Shown here piece by piece: positions 10,225-21,807 of a stretch of 64,000 bases of DNA. The stretch comes from Stratiolaelaps scimitus. Lineage: Eukaryota > Arthropoda > Arachnida > Mesostigmata > Laelapidae. The position numbers were made by a program, and so were the translations under genes. Where the stretch lies: NCBI GenBank assembly GCA_019614645.1, contig JABWDB010000008.1:2046001-2110000 (forward strand), read 5' to 3'. Each line of letters starts with the position of its first letter. Position 1 is the stretch's first letter. A model generated the notes under the pieces. That model was not told the DNA's origin and did not search any database. It saw nothing but the letters and a program-made list of their open reading frames with translations.

Positions 10225-10482
10225 ATGGCTGCCTTCGGAAAAGAAGTTCCGCCGTTGCCCCTCCACTGCGTTGTGTCAGCCGCTACCGCCGCCATCCTCT
10301 TTCGGCTGCTTGGGTGGCTGGTAGTCACCGGAGGCAGGCACGCACGCACGCACGCAGACAAGGATTGCTGTTGTGTGCTTCGTCTAGCCTGGCAGCTCGT
10401 CCCGTCCTGTGCAGTACACTACCCAACAGTAGTGACATTGCAGTGGCCATCTCAACTGCAGCGGCTCGAAACCTCTGCCTGA
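10225..10482 (+). CDS. Candidate small membrane-anchored ORF, 85 codons
   Basis: The frame starts at an ATG in a very good animal initiation context (AAG before, G after). It encodes MAAFGKEVPPLPL and then a hydrophobic segment of about 23 residues (CVVSAATAAILFRLLGWLVV), consistent with a signal anchor or single membrane span. A basic, Cys-containing segment and a polar tail follow, ending in TGA. It overlaps another open plus-strand frame (10065-10499). It lies 60 nt after the previous candidate, so one of the two may be an artefact or they may be spliced differently. No family is recognised. Confidence 0.3.
   Translation: MAAFGKEVPPLPLHCVVSAATAAILFRLLGWLVVTGGRHARTHADKDCCCVLRLAWQLVPSCAVHYPTVVTLQWPSQLQRLETSA
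10337..10356. repeat. (GCAC)n tetranucleotide tract
   Basis: Four GCAC units within the preceding open frame. Confidence 0.85.
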
Positions 10483-11344
10483 CTGGCTGCCGGCTGTGAT
10501 TCTATGCGTTTCTATGCGTGGCGCCTTAGCATTAGATATCGGCCATGCGGCGGTTGGGACATGGACGGTGGCAACCATCGTTGAATGCTCGAGTTGGGGT
10601 TTGCTTGCCGCCACCATCACCGGTGGAGTCTCTTGAAGTGCGAAGTGACGAGCCCAGTGCATTGGCTGGTGTCTAGCAGCTTCAGCAAACCAGCCAACCA
10701 AGCAGCCCAGTGAACGAGGTGACCAGAGATTGAGGTGGCAGATGGTCTTGCGGGTATACAAGCTAACATGCGAAAGGTATAACACATGTGAATATACGTA
10801 TGTTTATAAATAAACGTCTTCTATACATACATCATTGATACTCTATGAACATGCTGCGGACACAAGATACATCTCTTTCTAAATACCTACATATAATCGC
10901 ATCGAGCTTAACATAGTAACATACTAGTTAACTTTAAATCAAACAAGATCTATAATTGCCGGCCCGATCCCCAGAATTCGTGTTTCGCTGAGACTCGATT
11001 GACTCGAGACTCCATTGCTCTGCCTGCGGCCACATAGGCAGGTTTTTGTCTCCAGCATGACCGGGACCCCTTCCGAACATGTCCAACAGGAACCAGCGTT
11101 GCTACAAAGCACTACGGCATTTCATGGAAGGAATCAAATCGGTTATGGGCCAGCGAAAAATCGGTTTTAGACAAATCCACGATTCAACACATCCCCGTTG
11201 GGTATCAAATATATCATATAGATGAGTATATAGTCGGCGGACGGCAATTGTTGTTTCGTAATCGAATCGTCACGTCAAAAACGCAAAGTGTCTCACACCG
11301 CACGAGCTAACCGGATTCGTTTTGTTCTCCCTCTCATTTTACAG
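10483..11344. other. Non-coding stretch with AATAAA signal
   Basis: The stretch turns AT-rich after 10780. An AATAAA hexamer at about 10808 could be a polyadenylation signal for a plus-strand transcript from the 9.7-10.5 kb block. It ends in a strong pyrimidine tract and CAG at 11326-11344. Confidence 0.4.
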
Positions 11345-11506
11345 GTAAGGATCGCGTGGTTCGACGCTCGTGGACAGGCGAAACTCTCACTGTCAACGTT
11401 AACGCGTCGATATGGCACATGTGTGGATATATTGCATACGTTAAAGCTGCGAGCCCAACGGTTGTCTCCAATCGACTGGCATCGGAGACTTCGTTATAAC
11501 TGTTGA
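11345..11506 (+). CDS. Exon candidate after a strong splice-acceptor-like site
   Basis: The sequence before 11345 (TTTTGTTCTCCCTCTCATTTTACAG) is one of the best polypyrimidine-AG signals in the window. Downstream, two frames are open for about 50 codons. One reads from GTA AGG to TGA at 11506, the other from 11347 to a TAA near 11499. A third opens further downstream, to 11711. The site reads CAG|GTAAGG, so it could equally be used as a donor. The frame cannot be chosen from sequence alone and no homology is recognised. Confidence 0.22.
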   Translation, partial: VRIAWFDARGQAKLSLSTLTRRYGTCVDILHTLKLRAQRLSPIDWHRRLRYNC

Positions 11507-11912
11507 AAACGCGGTGGACAAGTTGCCTCTAGACGACCGAGCATTTGACATGACGACCGGCGGGAGGGGGGTGGCTAAAAAGCTTGCACACATGGCTAGA
11601 GGCCCTATGACCAGAGGCAATTGCTACCCTTATGCACCAGCACTCTGCACAGGGACGACCATGGGGAGAATCGAAGCATCGAGGAGATATCGAGCCGTGG
11701 TAAGACAGTGAGCATACGATGGAGAAACCACCACCTTAGTGACATTCTACAGCGGCTATCCATCCACTATCATTGCTGGGGTGCATCGGTTGCATCGTCG
11801 CGGCTGCCGCCTCTGCCCATTTTCGAATGATATTAACTCCGGCAAAAAAGTGAGACCGATCGAGACATAGTGACGATGCAGAAGGCAACTCGTAACCCGG
11901 CCCTTGCATCAG

Positions 11913-12674
11913 CTATGCTCGTCCACGCGCTTCTCGTCCACTTGTAACTAACGGCAGTGGCGGACTGCGCAGCCCAATTGTGCGCGCTGCTGATCTACCG
12001 TCGGCCACCGTCGGCCACTGTCGGCATCGTCGTCGTCGTCGACGAGGCTGTCGCACGATTACAAAAACAGGGAAAATGTTCTGATTCATGGCACAGGCGG
12101 CGTAATCCTCCGGCTGGGTAGCCTCGCTTACCCATCCGTCGGTCTGTTGGCCTGCCGGCACTGCCGCCACCACCACCAGCGTCATGCTGCTTCGTTGGCT
12201 GTGATGGGTGTTACCTGTTAGGTATGGCGGATTGGACGAACGCTCGTCGGAAGTGTAGTCGGGCCAAGGCGGCGGGGGCGGTAGCAGCATGGAGTCTAGC
12301 CTGCCCGCTTGTCTGCCAACCAACCTGAATGCCTTCCATATCAGCCTGCTCGCTCCGTTCTCCTGCCGAGCACCGGCGTCGACATGACCATCACCACCAG
12401 GGCTGCTGCTGCTGCCGCAGTGCACTGCAGTGCACTCATCACGAGGGTGGACGGGGAGGACCCTACATCGTCTCGCATGACACCGTCCCGGCACGAGCCA
12501 CCTACTAGCCAAGTAGTTTTTCCCACTGTCGCCGGAACGGCAGAAGCGGTAGCGGCGGTGCAAAAATGTATTAATCAGCTCAGCAGAGAACGAAGCTGTC
12601 GCTATTGCTGCTATCGCTACCGAGGTGGTTGTTGCCACCGACGATGACGACGACGGCGGCGGCGTCGAACACGA
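11913..12674 (-). CDS. Candidate exon, Pro-run, minus strand
   Basis: This minus-strand frame is open for 254 codons after a TGA at 12677-12675. It begins with Ser/Thr/Pro codons and later gives LLPPPPPWPDYTSDERSS, a proline run followed by an acidic stretch. About 20 residues further on, a consensus-like donor (AACAG|GTAACA) would end the exon at 12215. The part beyond 12215, down to 11913, then becomes intron. There is no ATG at its start, so an upstream exon would be needed. Plus-strand frames overlap it. No family is recognised. Confidence 0.3.
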   Translation of the reverse strand, partial: SCSTPPPSSSSSVATTTSVAIAAIATASFSAELINTFLHRRYRFCRSGDSGKNYLASRWLVPGRCHARRCRVLPVHPRDECTAVHCGSSSSPGGDGHVDAGARQENGASRLIWKAFRLVGRQAGRLDSMLLPPPPPWPDYTSDERSSNPPYLTGNTHHSQRSSMTLVVVAAVPAGQQTDGWVSEATQPEDYAACAMNQNIFPVFVIVRQPRRRRRRCRQWPTVADGRSAARTIGLRSPPLPLVTSGREARGRA

Positions 12675-13951
12675 TCACTGTACTGGTGGCCTCTCTCTCT
12701 CTCTATGTTTCGCTCACACTCCCGTTGGCTTTCACGCGTTTGTTCGTCTCGAACACGGAAATGATGCACCGATTTTAGCATGCATGATAGCCATGATACC
12801 TAACGGCAGCAAGGCACCCGAACGGTCGGCCAAAAGCGCTCGTCTGGTTCTTTCGTCGTCGCCGCCGCCGCCCCCGTTCACAGGCGTGAACTCTCGGCAA
12901 CCTGTCCCTATCCTGCGGGGGCTCGGGGGTACAATCGTGATGGTGATACACATGCGACACACTGTGAGGGATTTCGTGGAAGGAGAAGGCAGCTCGTCGC
13001 TGCTTGTAATATCATACTAACACGGGGTAATAGCTGTAGGTAGGTGGCAATTGGAGAAGCACTAGTAGCAGTGGTCGTTATAATAGTAGCCGTAGTCGTA
13101 GTGGTAATAGTCAGCTGAGAATCAGCAAAGAGAAAACAGAGTATTGTAGTTACAGTTGTATGATTATCATTATTGTCGTAGTAAGCAGAGCCACGTCAGC
13201 CTCGAACGGTCTGAAGAGTCGCCATCATTTTACGCAATGATGGTGACGATAATGGTGGTGGTGGTGCTCAGACAACGCCGGGGTGATCGCGAGCACGGCA
13301 AGCGGCTATGCAAAGAGCCGGTAACGGGCCAGATCGATGCAGATTTGCACGCGACATCGTTCTGCTACTTATAGTGGCAGACATCTACTGCTGGTGGATA
13401 TGGCGAAGTGGGAAAAAATATATCAACAATCGTATGTCGAAGTTTCACACACGAACACCCTGGCATACAAGACGAAGACTCCTATCTAGTCCACACGAGC
13501 GCTCTATGCCAAACGAAATGCGTTTAGCTTAGGCTCGATTTGCTCAGACGATTGCTGCTGGATGGGTTGATTCCGAGCAAAGGTGCCAATTTCTCATGCT
13601 GTAATATGTGTGAACGCGCGCACTGAGAGGCCCCTGGTGATTCAACGCTGTGATTGGCAGAAAGACGTCACCTTCATCGTTCGTGCATAAAAAACAAATA
13701 CGACTCAAAGTGGATGAGAAGACGCAACACAGGTTCTACCCAAGCAGGCAGGCACACACATGGATAGAAAGGTCTGTACAGGGGCCTAACTAAGCACTTA
13801 TTGCTCGATTAATCGAGTAGCGTTTAAGCGAATACTGAATTTGTGAGCAAGTGAATCGAACGAGATATCTCGCAGCAATAATCTTCAGTGAAAAGAAACT
13901 ACAGCTCTGAGCATAGCATCTGATTATGATGTTATTTACCTGGAGCTCTAG
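12675..13951. other. Non-coding stretch
   Basis: A short CT run and GTA-type triplet repeats lie around 13030-13120. No coding frame is supported. Confidence 0.5.
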
Positions 13952-14314
13952 CCCTTGGAATTATTGTGCTTGAGGATTCTCGTGGGACCCGACGATATGG
14001 TTCGTCCAGCAATACATTTCTCTCTCTCTCTGTTTCATACACTCTTTCACCTTCTCTTGCATTATTATCGGCCCAATCATTACGGTCAAGCGGACGCTGG
14101 CTATATGTCTGTGCTGAGCTCGCTTCGCTTCCGGAGCAACCCCAAACGTCTTTATCATGTCCCAAGCGAAATGCTATTCGATTTCGTTGGAATTGCTATG
14201 TCGAAGGGTGGATACGTCTTCGATGGGGTGTCGGACACCAGCGACTGTCTTGCAGCCATCTCGACGCTGCCTTATCGCTTGCACAGAGAAGCACACAGAG
14301 CGCTTATATATTGA
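13952..14314 (+). CDS. Candidate ORF, 121 codons, unknown
   Basis: The frame is open after a TAG at 13949-13951 and ends in TGA. The first ATG, at 13997, would give 105 residues. The composition is balanced rather than repeat-driven, apart from a short Ser/Leu run from a CT tract. A hydrophobic His/Leu/Tyr segment is followed by a mixed globular-looking second half (SEMLFDFVGIAMSKGGYVFDG). The upstream GCTCTAG could serve as a splice acceptor. No domain is recognised, and a second plus-strand frame overlaps. Confidence 0.33.
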   Translation, partial: PLELLCLRILVGPDDMVRPAIHFSLSLFHTLFHLLLHYYRPNHYGQADAGYMSVLSSLRFRSNPKRLYHVPSEMLFDFVGIAMSKGGYVFDGVSDTSDCLAAISTLPYRLHREAHRALIY

Positions 14315-14636
14315 CACCTGGATACCTTTCAATCAGCCGTAAATAAGCGGCACATTGAAGCGGAGCAACGAGAAGATCTTCGCGGTTGTCACGAGACACA
14401 GAGGTGGATTGAGGTGGGTTTCGGATTGCAGCTATTATATATTGCCACCGCCTCTATGGCCTCCGTGCCTTGCCACCAGTTCGTTTCATTCGAAGTAATC
14501 TGACTCGGTTCGGAAGTACAGATCCGACGCGCAGGTGGATTGGCGGTGCCGGGTATTGAGGCCACCTTCAAAGATACTCCTCGCAACTTAAACAGGACGA
14601 GTGTAGCCTTTTAATGGGGCAACTGCTGTGCGGATA

Positions 14637-14672
14637 TTGCTGCTGCTGCTGCTGAGTCGGCGGCGGCGGCGG
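14637..14672. repeat. (CTG)n and (CGG)n triplets
   Basis: Five CTG units are followed, after GAGT, by five CGG units. Confidence 0.85.
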
Positions 14673-15276
14673 CTGCTGCTTCGTAATTGCAATACCTCGT
14701 GATACTATGCAACATGAAACCCGGTGACAGCAATTAGAAAACATGAATGCCAGTGCCACTGCTGCTGGCAGCGTTATTGAACAATGAAGAACGATACATG
14801 TAGATACGCTTCGTTGAAAAAAATAATTACATTGAAAGGACTGCCTGTTTAAGCGGTGGCACAGCTAGCTGCCCCGGTTATTTTTTCTGTTCTTATTTCC
14901 GAGAACGAATCACATCAACATGGACGAAATAGCACTGGACGTCGTTGATGTATTCATGATCGTCTCGCTGTTACTGGCGACTGAATACGAAACTGTTCAT
15001 ATGCTGGCTTCGAATTAGAGTCGAACACTTTTTAGGTCTATGCATTTTGTGTACGACGCGCGATACCTAATGAGTGTGGCGAGTTTATATAGCATATGCA
15101 CGACACCGCAGGCGAAGCTGGGTTTTGGGCCATACACATTAGTATGACATTGTCCCAACTTCGGTCATGGCGCTGAACTGCGATTCGATCGATCGTTTCT
15201 CCACGAAGCCACAGAAGGCGGCCGAGCAGGCTGTCGGAATCTTATTTCAACTTTCTGTCGCATGGTCCTGTCTCGT

Positions 15277-15309
15277 TCTCTCTCTCTCGTCTCTATCTCT
15301 CTCTCTCTT
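15277..15309. repeat. Interrupted (CT)n tract
   Basis: CT units are broken by single G and A bases. Confidence 0.85.
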
Positions 15310-16007
15310 TGGTTAGTTCTTGCTTGAAGCTGTCAGGCCCGTTTGTCTCGTGGTTCAGTCAGAGTCTCAGAGAAGGCCTAACTCTCTGGTCCAAATCGAC
15401 TTCATACCTGCTGACAAGCCGTCAGGGCGAGCTTCTGGGGGGGATGGTCTTAGGCGTTGTCCAAGTAAGGCTTGGGGGAAACGCCAGGAGTTGGATGCAA
15501 GTAAGAACCGGGCCTACCGTCGAGACCGTCGGGAACAGCAGGCCCTAGCTACTTCTCTGTCTATGCCTCCTGGCAGACCACCGAGTGTACTTGCTGTGGT
15601 ATGACGGTGGGGCGTGCGTCGAGTCGACGGGGAAAATGAGGGATCCTCGGTCCTGGCAGGCCTAGCTACGTACGTTATGCAAATGCACGACTAGACGAGG
15701 CCCAACCTGCCACCGCCGCCAGGGCAGGAGGCAGCTATGGTACGGGACGTTCGCGGCGCAGCACACCCGCGGCGCTGTCGCTACCGCTTGCTAACTGGAA
15801 AGACTCAAATGAGCTCTGAACAAGTAGTAACCGGCCAAACGAAATAAAGTGAGGAGAGCGCCCACAGTTTCCGCCGGAGACGTGACGGCCGGCCGAGCAT
15901 CGCTGGCTGCTGGCGAACAAAGGAACGAACGACAACGACGAGAAGGTAATTAAAATTAAAATCACTCAGCAGCCCTACGAGCGGCCGTTCGCTCGCTAGC
16001 TAGCTAG

Positions 16008-16229
16008 CCGGGCGCCCAGCACGCACAATGCAATGTGTCGTTATCATCGTCGTTGTCGACGTCGGACGACGACGACGAGAGTTCGCCCACCGCTGCCATC
16101 GTCTCTACCAACAACAGCGGCACACTAGCTCCGCGTCGGCAGGACCACCTACCGCCTTCAACTGTTCCTCGTGCCGTCACAGTTCCAGCTGAAGTCCCAG
16201 CGGACTCGATGATCGTCCGTCAGACATAG
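16008..16229 (+). CDS. Candidate exon, Ser-rich with acidic run
   Basis: A 73-codon frame lies between an in-frame TAG at 16005-16007 and a TAG at 16227-16229. It encodes SLSSSLSTSDDDDESSP and then a Thr/Pro/Val-rich tail ending MIVRQT. Alternation of Ser and Asp codons in one frame, with varied synonymous codons, looks like an acidic Ser-rich linker of a real protein. No initiator ATG exists in frame near the start, so it would be a 3' terminal exon, with an acceptor such as GCTAG|CC or CCCAG|CA. No family is recognised. The acidic run derives from GAC repeats. Confidence 0.33.
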   Translation, partial: PGAQHAQCNVSLSSSLSTSDDDDESSPTAAIVSTNNSGTLAPRRQDHLPPSTVPRAVTVPAEVPADSMIVRQT

Positions 16230-16262
16230 CCTAAATTTCAACCTATCTAACTTTATCATCTA

Positions 16263-16312
16263 TCTCTCTCTCTCTCTCGTCTCTCTCTTTATATATATAT
16301 ATATATATATAT
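16263..16312. repeat. Compound microsatellite (CT)n-(TA)n
   Basis: CT units interrupted by CGT pass through TTT into about eleven TA units. Confidence 0.95.
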
Positions 16313-16378
16313 GTCCGTGTCGTCAGTTGTAGGATCCTTGGAGACAACCGTAAGGGAGAATATACAGAGTAAGTGACA

Positions 16379-16399
16379 GAGAGAGAGAGAGAGAGAGAA
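16379..16399. repeat. (GA)n microsatellite
   Basis: About ten GA units, 66 nt after the compound array. Confidence 0.9.
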
Positions 16400-17421
16400 T
16401 GAAGGAACGAACGAGAAAAAGCAAGATAGAAAGTTCAGCACCGGTGGTGGCGGTCCGATTCTTTTTTCTGCACCACCCATCGACCACGTACCCCATCGTA
16501 GCTCGGGCTCGGCTCTCCTGCTGATGGCTGATGGAACGAGCTGGAGGGAGCTGGAGACGACAGCGCAGAGCTACGGAAGACGGGACCGGAACTACGACGA
16601 CGACGACGACTGTAACCCGGAGCGGTAGATGGGATGGCGTTAGAGGGAAGGGAGTGGGCAAAACAAAACTGTCGACGTTAATAAATAGCAGATTCGGAGC
16701 GCTTCGGGGTGCGCGAACCGCCGCCACCACCACCTCGTGATGAAGCCTTAACACTTAAACTTCGGTCGTCAACCGCTATTCTGTCGTTTCTCAGTCGGAC
16801 CCGATCACAGTCGCTCGACGCGGTGCAGCGCTGTGTGCTGGAGGACGGCGAGCTAAACGCGACAATTGTATACGACAAATGGTCTCGCTGGCTTGCTCAC
16901 CATCGAAACGCTGGTGACACCAACCAACGCTGAGAGAAACAGTGGGAACACCTTTGCAGAGGCCTTATGTCGAGTTGCTCAAACTGAAACGGGCGGAACT
17001 ACACTGAGCAAATAGCCCGGAGCAGAGGAATCATTCTCACCCGCCCTGAAACGTCATGAACGCCATACGGCTGCTATTGCTATATACGGCGTGCGTTGTA
17101 CTCCGCATTGCTCAACTTCGTGACGCTTTGCAGGCTATGTAATATATTGCAATTTAGTATTACTATTATAATTTCACTATTGTTCCAGGTAGCACCGAAA
17201 CGATTGAGACCTCCGAGCATTTTGTGTTAGCGACCACTCACTAACGATGATTGACTGAACCCCCGAACGTAGTTGCTCGCACACTTCGACCTCGCCGTAG
17301 ATAGAACGATTCGATGCAGGCGCCGATCACACATTTGCTTCCCCATCTGCAAATGTCTTGCAGCCTAGTTAGTCGAGCTAGGGCTCTCTATCTCGCTGTG
17401 CCGGGTAGTGCACGCAGCTAT

Positions 17422-17441
17422 CTAGCTAGCTAGCTAGCTAG
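17422..17441. repeat. (CTAG)n self-complementary repeat
   Basis: Five units of CTAG/GCTA. The repeat is palindromic at every register. Confidence 0.9.
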
Positions 17442-17934
17442 ATGTGCGCTCGGCGCTTGCCTGTTTGATAAGATATATTGGGTAGTTAAGCGTAAGTGGG
17501 CGAGCTGCAGACTCCCAGCCGGCAGGAGACGGCTGGCCCATCATTGGGGCTACGTCCGAGTCATCAGAGAGACCGAGGTAGGGGGGAAGTGAGAGTAAGA
17601 GAACGCGAGGAGAGGAAGAAGAAGATGAGTGTGCAGAAGAGAAATAGACTCATGCGAACATCAGCGCGAGAAGCAGAAGGCAAGATAGATAGATGCCTTG
17701 CCAGTTGACCAAGATGGATTCGATGCGAAGCTTTGCCTACGGCCAGCCACCGGTAGCGCAGCCAGCCGGCCTAGAGTAACGCAAGCGATGAGGCCGACCG
17801 CCGTTCGTCCACTGCTACGAGATCACACTGAGTGCAAATGTTTACAAGGTAGCACACTACTATCGCGATCACTACCAACCGTACAACTACTATTGCTGCC
17901 ACCGCTTCTACGAGGCAAGCGGATGTGGGTATAG

Positions 17935-18362
17935 ATGGCGGCGGCGGCGGCGGTGGCGACGCCGGCGGGACAACCCGCGCCACCTCACAGCGTCTACAGC
18001 GAACCCTCGCAACGTCAGCATTGGGCTGACTCGCGTCCCCGCCTGCGATGCCCTAGGCGAAAACCAGCACCTCGCTCGGTTTCGCCCAGTGGGCCTCTGC
18101 TGGTGGCCAACGATACAGCCGCTATCGTAGCTATGACAGTATTCGCACAGAGACAGAATGGAGCAGATGCCGCTGAAACTGGAACCCGCCGTGGTCACTG
18201 GCCAACCTATTGGCTCATCGTCGCCATCGGGCCGAACATTCTCCACACTCACACACACACACAGCAGCTCATGGGCTCATTCAACGTTCAAAGTCATGAT
18301 GCCGGCTCGTATTTCGAGACACAGCCGTTGATCGGTGGGGCAGCTGTAAAACCAGCAGGCAG
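17935..18362 (+). CDS. Candidate first coding exon, poly-Ala start, ends at splice donor
   Basis: The frame starts at ATG followed by five GCG codons (MAAAAA), with a stop codon immediately upstream, and stays open for 142 codons. The composition is protein-like. A Pro/Ser/Arg-rich N-terminal region (PAPPHSVYSEPS) is followed by a more hydrophobic segment (WPTYWLIVAIGPNI), a short Thr-His run from a CA repeat, and a polar end. The frame stops only two bases into a CAG|GTAAAG donor-like site, so the natural reading is an exon ending at 18362 in phase 2. Codons are G-rich in first position. No family is recognised, and a minus-strand frame overlaps part of it. Confidence 0.45.
18246..18262. repeat. 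(CA)n tract inside candidate exon
   Basis: About eight CA units, read as His-Thr repeats in the candidate exon. Confidence 0.85.
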
Positions 18363-18836
18363 GTAAAGGTAGTCTCAACGGCCGCAACAACTCTCCTAAT
18401 TGCAAGGCATCGCGATGTCAAGGACAGCGCAACGAACAAACGCGCGAGGAAGAGAGACGGAGAGAGGGGGACAGATAGTCGTTATGCAGCCAAAGGGGCG
18501 TGCACCTTCGCAAATGCCTATAATACTATTACAGTTCGAGCCGTTGTACTCGCTGACACCGCGCTGATGCATGCCACCGATTTCGGCATTTGAACCGAGA
18601 TACAATGAAGGGTATGGTAGCCATACAGACGAGGGTTTGCTTGCCAGTATTGATTCATACCGTGGACCCTCTCACAGGGGGAGAATACCTGGGAACACAC
18701 TACTCACGGGCGATCTGTTCCGTTTGTCTGGCTGACTGGAGAGACAAAAGGGCTGTTTTCTATTATTTGTCTGCTGCTTTGCATTTTCCACACATTTCTC
18801 CCGTGCACGATCGACACACACTTCCCTATCAGCTCC

Positions 18837-18854
18837 CTCTCTCTCTCTCTCTCT
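18837..18854. repeat. (CT)n microsatellite
   Basis: Nine CT units. Confidence 0.9.
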
Positions 18855-19280
18855 TTGTCTCTCGTATTGTTCTGTTCTGGGGACGATACAGCTCGATCGG
18901 TATACCAAGCCGATAACGAACAAACACAGCAGCGATGGGGTTGGTTACCTCACTGGTTACCTCTATCCGCCCGCTCGTCCCTGCTTATCAACCAATCTAG
19001 GCATGGCGCCACCCCGCAACTCTCCTTCAACTCTTCGTTAATATATCTCGCCTATACCCATATTAGAGCCAACATTCCGCCCACGCCGTTGATTGATTGA
19101 TTTATATGCCACCTCCAGATAATCGGCTATAGGCGACGCCAATGCCACCGGCGGTGGTCGTGGTAGCGGTGGCGGGTGCGTCAGTGCAGCAGCAGCAGAG
19201 GGAGCCGTAGCATCGAGCAGCGACTATATATGCGCCCCATAACTTTGACGACGGACGTAGACACCGACAGCGGTGGCAGT

Positions 19281-19323
19281 AGCAGTAGCAGCAGCAGCAA
19301 CGCAAAGAGAGAGAGAGAGAGAG
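19281..19323. repeat. (GCA)n and (GA)n tracts
   Basis: GCA units are followed within about ten bases by eight GA units. Confidence 0.85.
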
Positions 19324-19957
19324 GATAACGGAACTGAGGGTGTGAGGCGATGCTGCTGCTCCTGCTGTCGCTGTAGTATTGGAGCTGGCCCTCTATCAGA
19401 GTAGTAGACCAGGCATGGCATCGTCGAGTATATCCTATTGCCACCTTCGTCGTCTCCTGCTCCTCGGACGTGGCCCGGACGGCGGACCTTTACGGAACCA
19501 AGGAAACAGCCTTAGTGAGAAGGAGACGGCCGTACGAAGTGAAGACCGGCCCGACCGGGCTGGCCCTGAGCTGTCTGTCGCCTGCCTATTTGACTCGGCT
19601 ATAGACTCACTCATTCACTCACACACACACGCGCCCAGTTACACTTAGGCTGACTAACAGACAGAGAGCCAGCGAGCGAAGGCAGGACAGCGGAGTCATG
19701 GTAGAGCAGGGGAGGCAGTTGTGTGAAGCAGCAGCAGCCGTGGCAGCAGTGTATTGCAGTGAAGAGGGATAACAGCGTGAGATGCATCGGTCGCAGTAGC
19801 CTGGCTCCGTGCAGCTCCAGTGGGGCAATGGCTTCGTGGTTGTATATCCAAGGGAAGAGGCGGCCGTCATCTTTTCTTCTTTTCTGCTCCGCAAACTGCA
19901 AGAGAGGGAGGGGGTCGATCGGGGGGTGCGGGGGTGGTGGAAGGCCGAACGAAATAA

Positions 19958-20000
19958 GAGAGAGAAAGAGAGAGAGAGGGAGAAAGAGAGAGAGAGAGCT
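19958..20000. repeat. Imperfect (GA)n purine tract
   Basis: GA units with AAAG and GGG interruptions. Confidence 0.9.
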
Positions 20001-21410
20001 CATGCTGCTTTGGCGGTACGGGATCCAATATCCGGTAGTCCAGCAGCAATCTCCCTCAGCGGGTTCGCAGCCGCCTCGTCCGGCGGAAGTTTGTCCTTTG
20101 AATTTAGCGTGCCTCTTCCACTTGCTGCCGATGGGAGCCGAATGACTCCCGGACGACAAAGCAAGCGATTCACTCACTTTGCTGCGAACGATGAACGAAC
20201 CAATGGAGGTGCTCGAGGGCTCGCCTGTCGCTCCGGACGCTTGGGGTCCCTCGAACACCCATACACGCGCGTAGACCACAAGACACAGGCACACATTTTC
20301 GCTTACAGATACGCATATGCCCATGTTGTCCATTTGATGTATCGTTGTTCTAGTCGGGTGCAAGTAGTTTCGAAGCACAGCTTTCGAATCGTTATTAAAA
20401 ATATCTGATGATGTGATGACGTGTTTGTTGTAGAACTGTGCTCTGGCATCGCCTGCTGAAGTTAAAGTCAGAATGCCTATGTACGGAGCACCGTGGCCGC
20501 CTACATAGCTGAGCTGCCATCGTAGTTTATAGGTGCAGCGATTCTAGATAAGAAGAAAGGTGACTTATGTCTGGGACGCTGGTGGCGGCGACACGAACAT
20601 CTTTGGCGACACGGCCAAAGCATGTTTGTGTATTGGTGTGTGCAGCCAATAGCTCCGGAGCCTCGTTCTCATCATCAGGCCAGAGCATTGTTAGCAAGAA
20701 GAGAAGTCCGCTCCGGTGGGTTCGTCCATACCTTGCGCTCCTATCCCGACGCTGCTGACGTTTACAGCATTTCAAGTCGATATTCTGGCGCTTTTTCTCT
20801 CTGTGCCCCGCTCGTCTGACGGCCTTACAAGACCTAAGCGAATGTAGAGCATGAGTTCTAGGAATAAATTGTATTTAATACGTTCCTGCTTACCTACATC
20901 GTAGCTTGAATGGCAACAGCGACATAGACCAAGCGACTCCACCAGCACAGGATGTTCACTGGGCCACCTCATTAGTAATTGACTTATGTTGCGTGTTGCG
21001 ATGAGCTTTGAGGCTACAAATAGCGCTGGGGTCGTCGACAAACCCCGGGAGTGCGGAAGCTCGATGGAGTAATCGCCGCATCACACTGCACCAGCATAGG
21101 CTGTCCCCGATCCGGAGTCCTGACCTGCAGTATTGTCTTTTCGCAGTGACGCCGCAGCGTCAGATCAAATCCGCTTTGTCGGCTCAGACGGAGTCTAAAG
21201 GCGCCGTGCCATCGATGGCGTATACAGTTACGCGCAGAAACGATCAAGATTCAAACATCGTGGCAGCATGATCTAAAATTGAAAAATGCGCTCGAATGAA
21301 TTTGAACAGAAAGGAAACGATGGGCTTACATGACGATGCATTACTGATGAGATAAGTTATAGATATAGACACAGATAAAAGAACAGGGCTACGCGATCCT
21401 GACGGCGGTC

Positions 21411-21411
<1 letters not shown>

Positions 21412-21441
<30 letters not shown>
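21412..21441. repeat. (TA)n microsatellite
   Basis: Fifteen TA units. Confidence 0.95.
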
Positions 21442-21442
<1 letters not shown>

Positions 21443-21788
21443 GTAAGTGGGTGAAAACTCAATACATACGAACAACGACGACTATTGACCTGGCACATAG
21501 TCGATGGGAAGCTCGTGTTTTCATGAGCAACAAGTATCAAATGGCACCACAAAGCCTATGCAGCTGCATCGGGGCGAAGTTGGGCGCACTTGGCCAAAAG
21601 GGCGAGTATATCGAGTGTTGATTGCCTTGACATTATGATAGAAGGAGTATATTAAAAAAAAGGAGCAGCTAACAAGTGAAGCAATTTCCCCATCTACGGT
21701 TCGCCTTCTCTGACGGGAAGACCCGGCACAATGAAGAGGCTGGATGGCTGCTGCTGCGGAAATAGGCACAAAATAACGGCGGCAGTGT

Positions 21789-21807
21789 CAGCAGCAGCAG
21801 CAGCAGC
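21789..21807. repeat. (CAG)n tract
   Basis: Six CAG units, followed by GGC units. Confidence 0.9.

Larger units (their letters stand above)
14315..16007. other. Non-coding stretch
   Basis: Contents are CTG and CGG triplets (14637-14672), CT runs (15277-15309) and a GCTA tetranucleotide run at 15996. No supported frame. Confidence 0.5.
16230..17934. other. Non-coding stretch with microsatellites
   Basis: Contents are a compound CT/TA array, a GA array, GAC triplets (16593-16612) and a CTAG self-complementary run (17422-17441). Overlapping ORFs on both strands near 16.3-16.9 kb are largely repeat-driven. Confidence 0.5.

Noticed and set aside
19611..20408. Facing long ORFs of 255 codons (minus) and 199 codons (plus)
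   Set aside because: Both are held open by GA/CT tracts that translate to Arg-Glu or Ser-Leu repeats. The rest lacks coding bias, and two long frames on opposite strands over one tract is the expected artefact.
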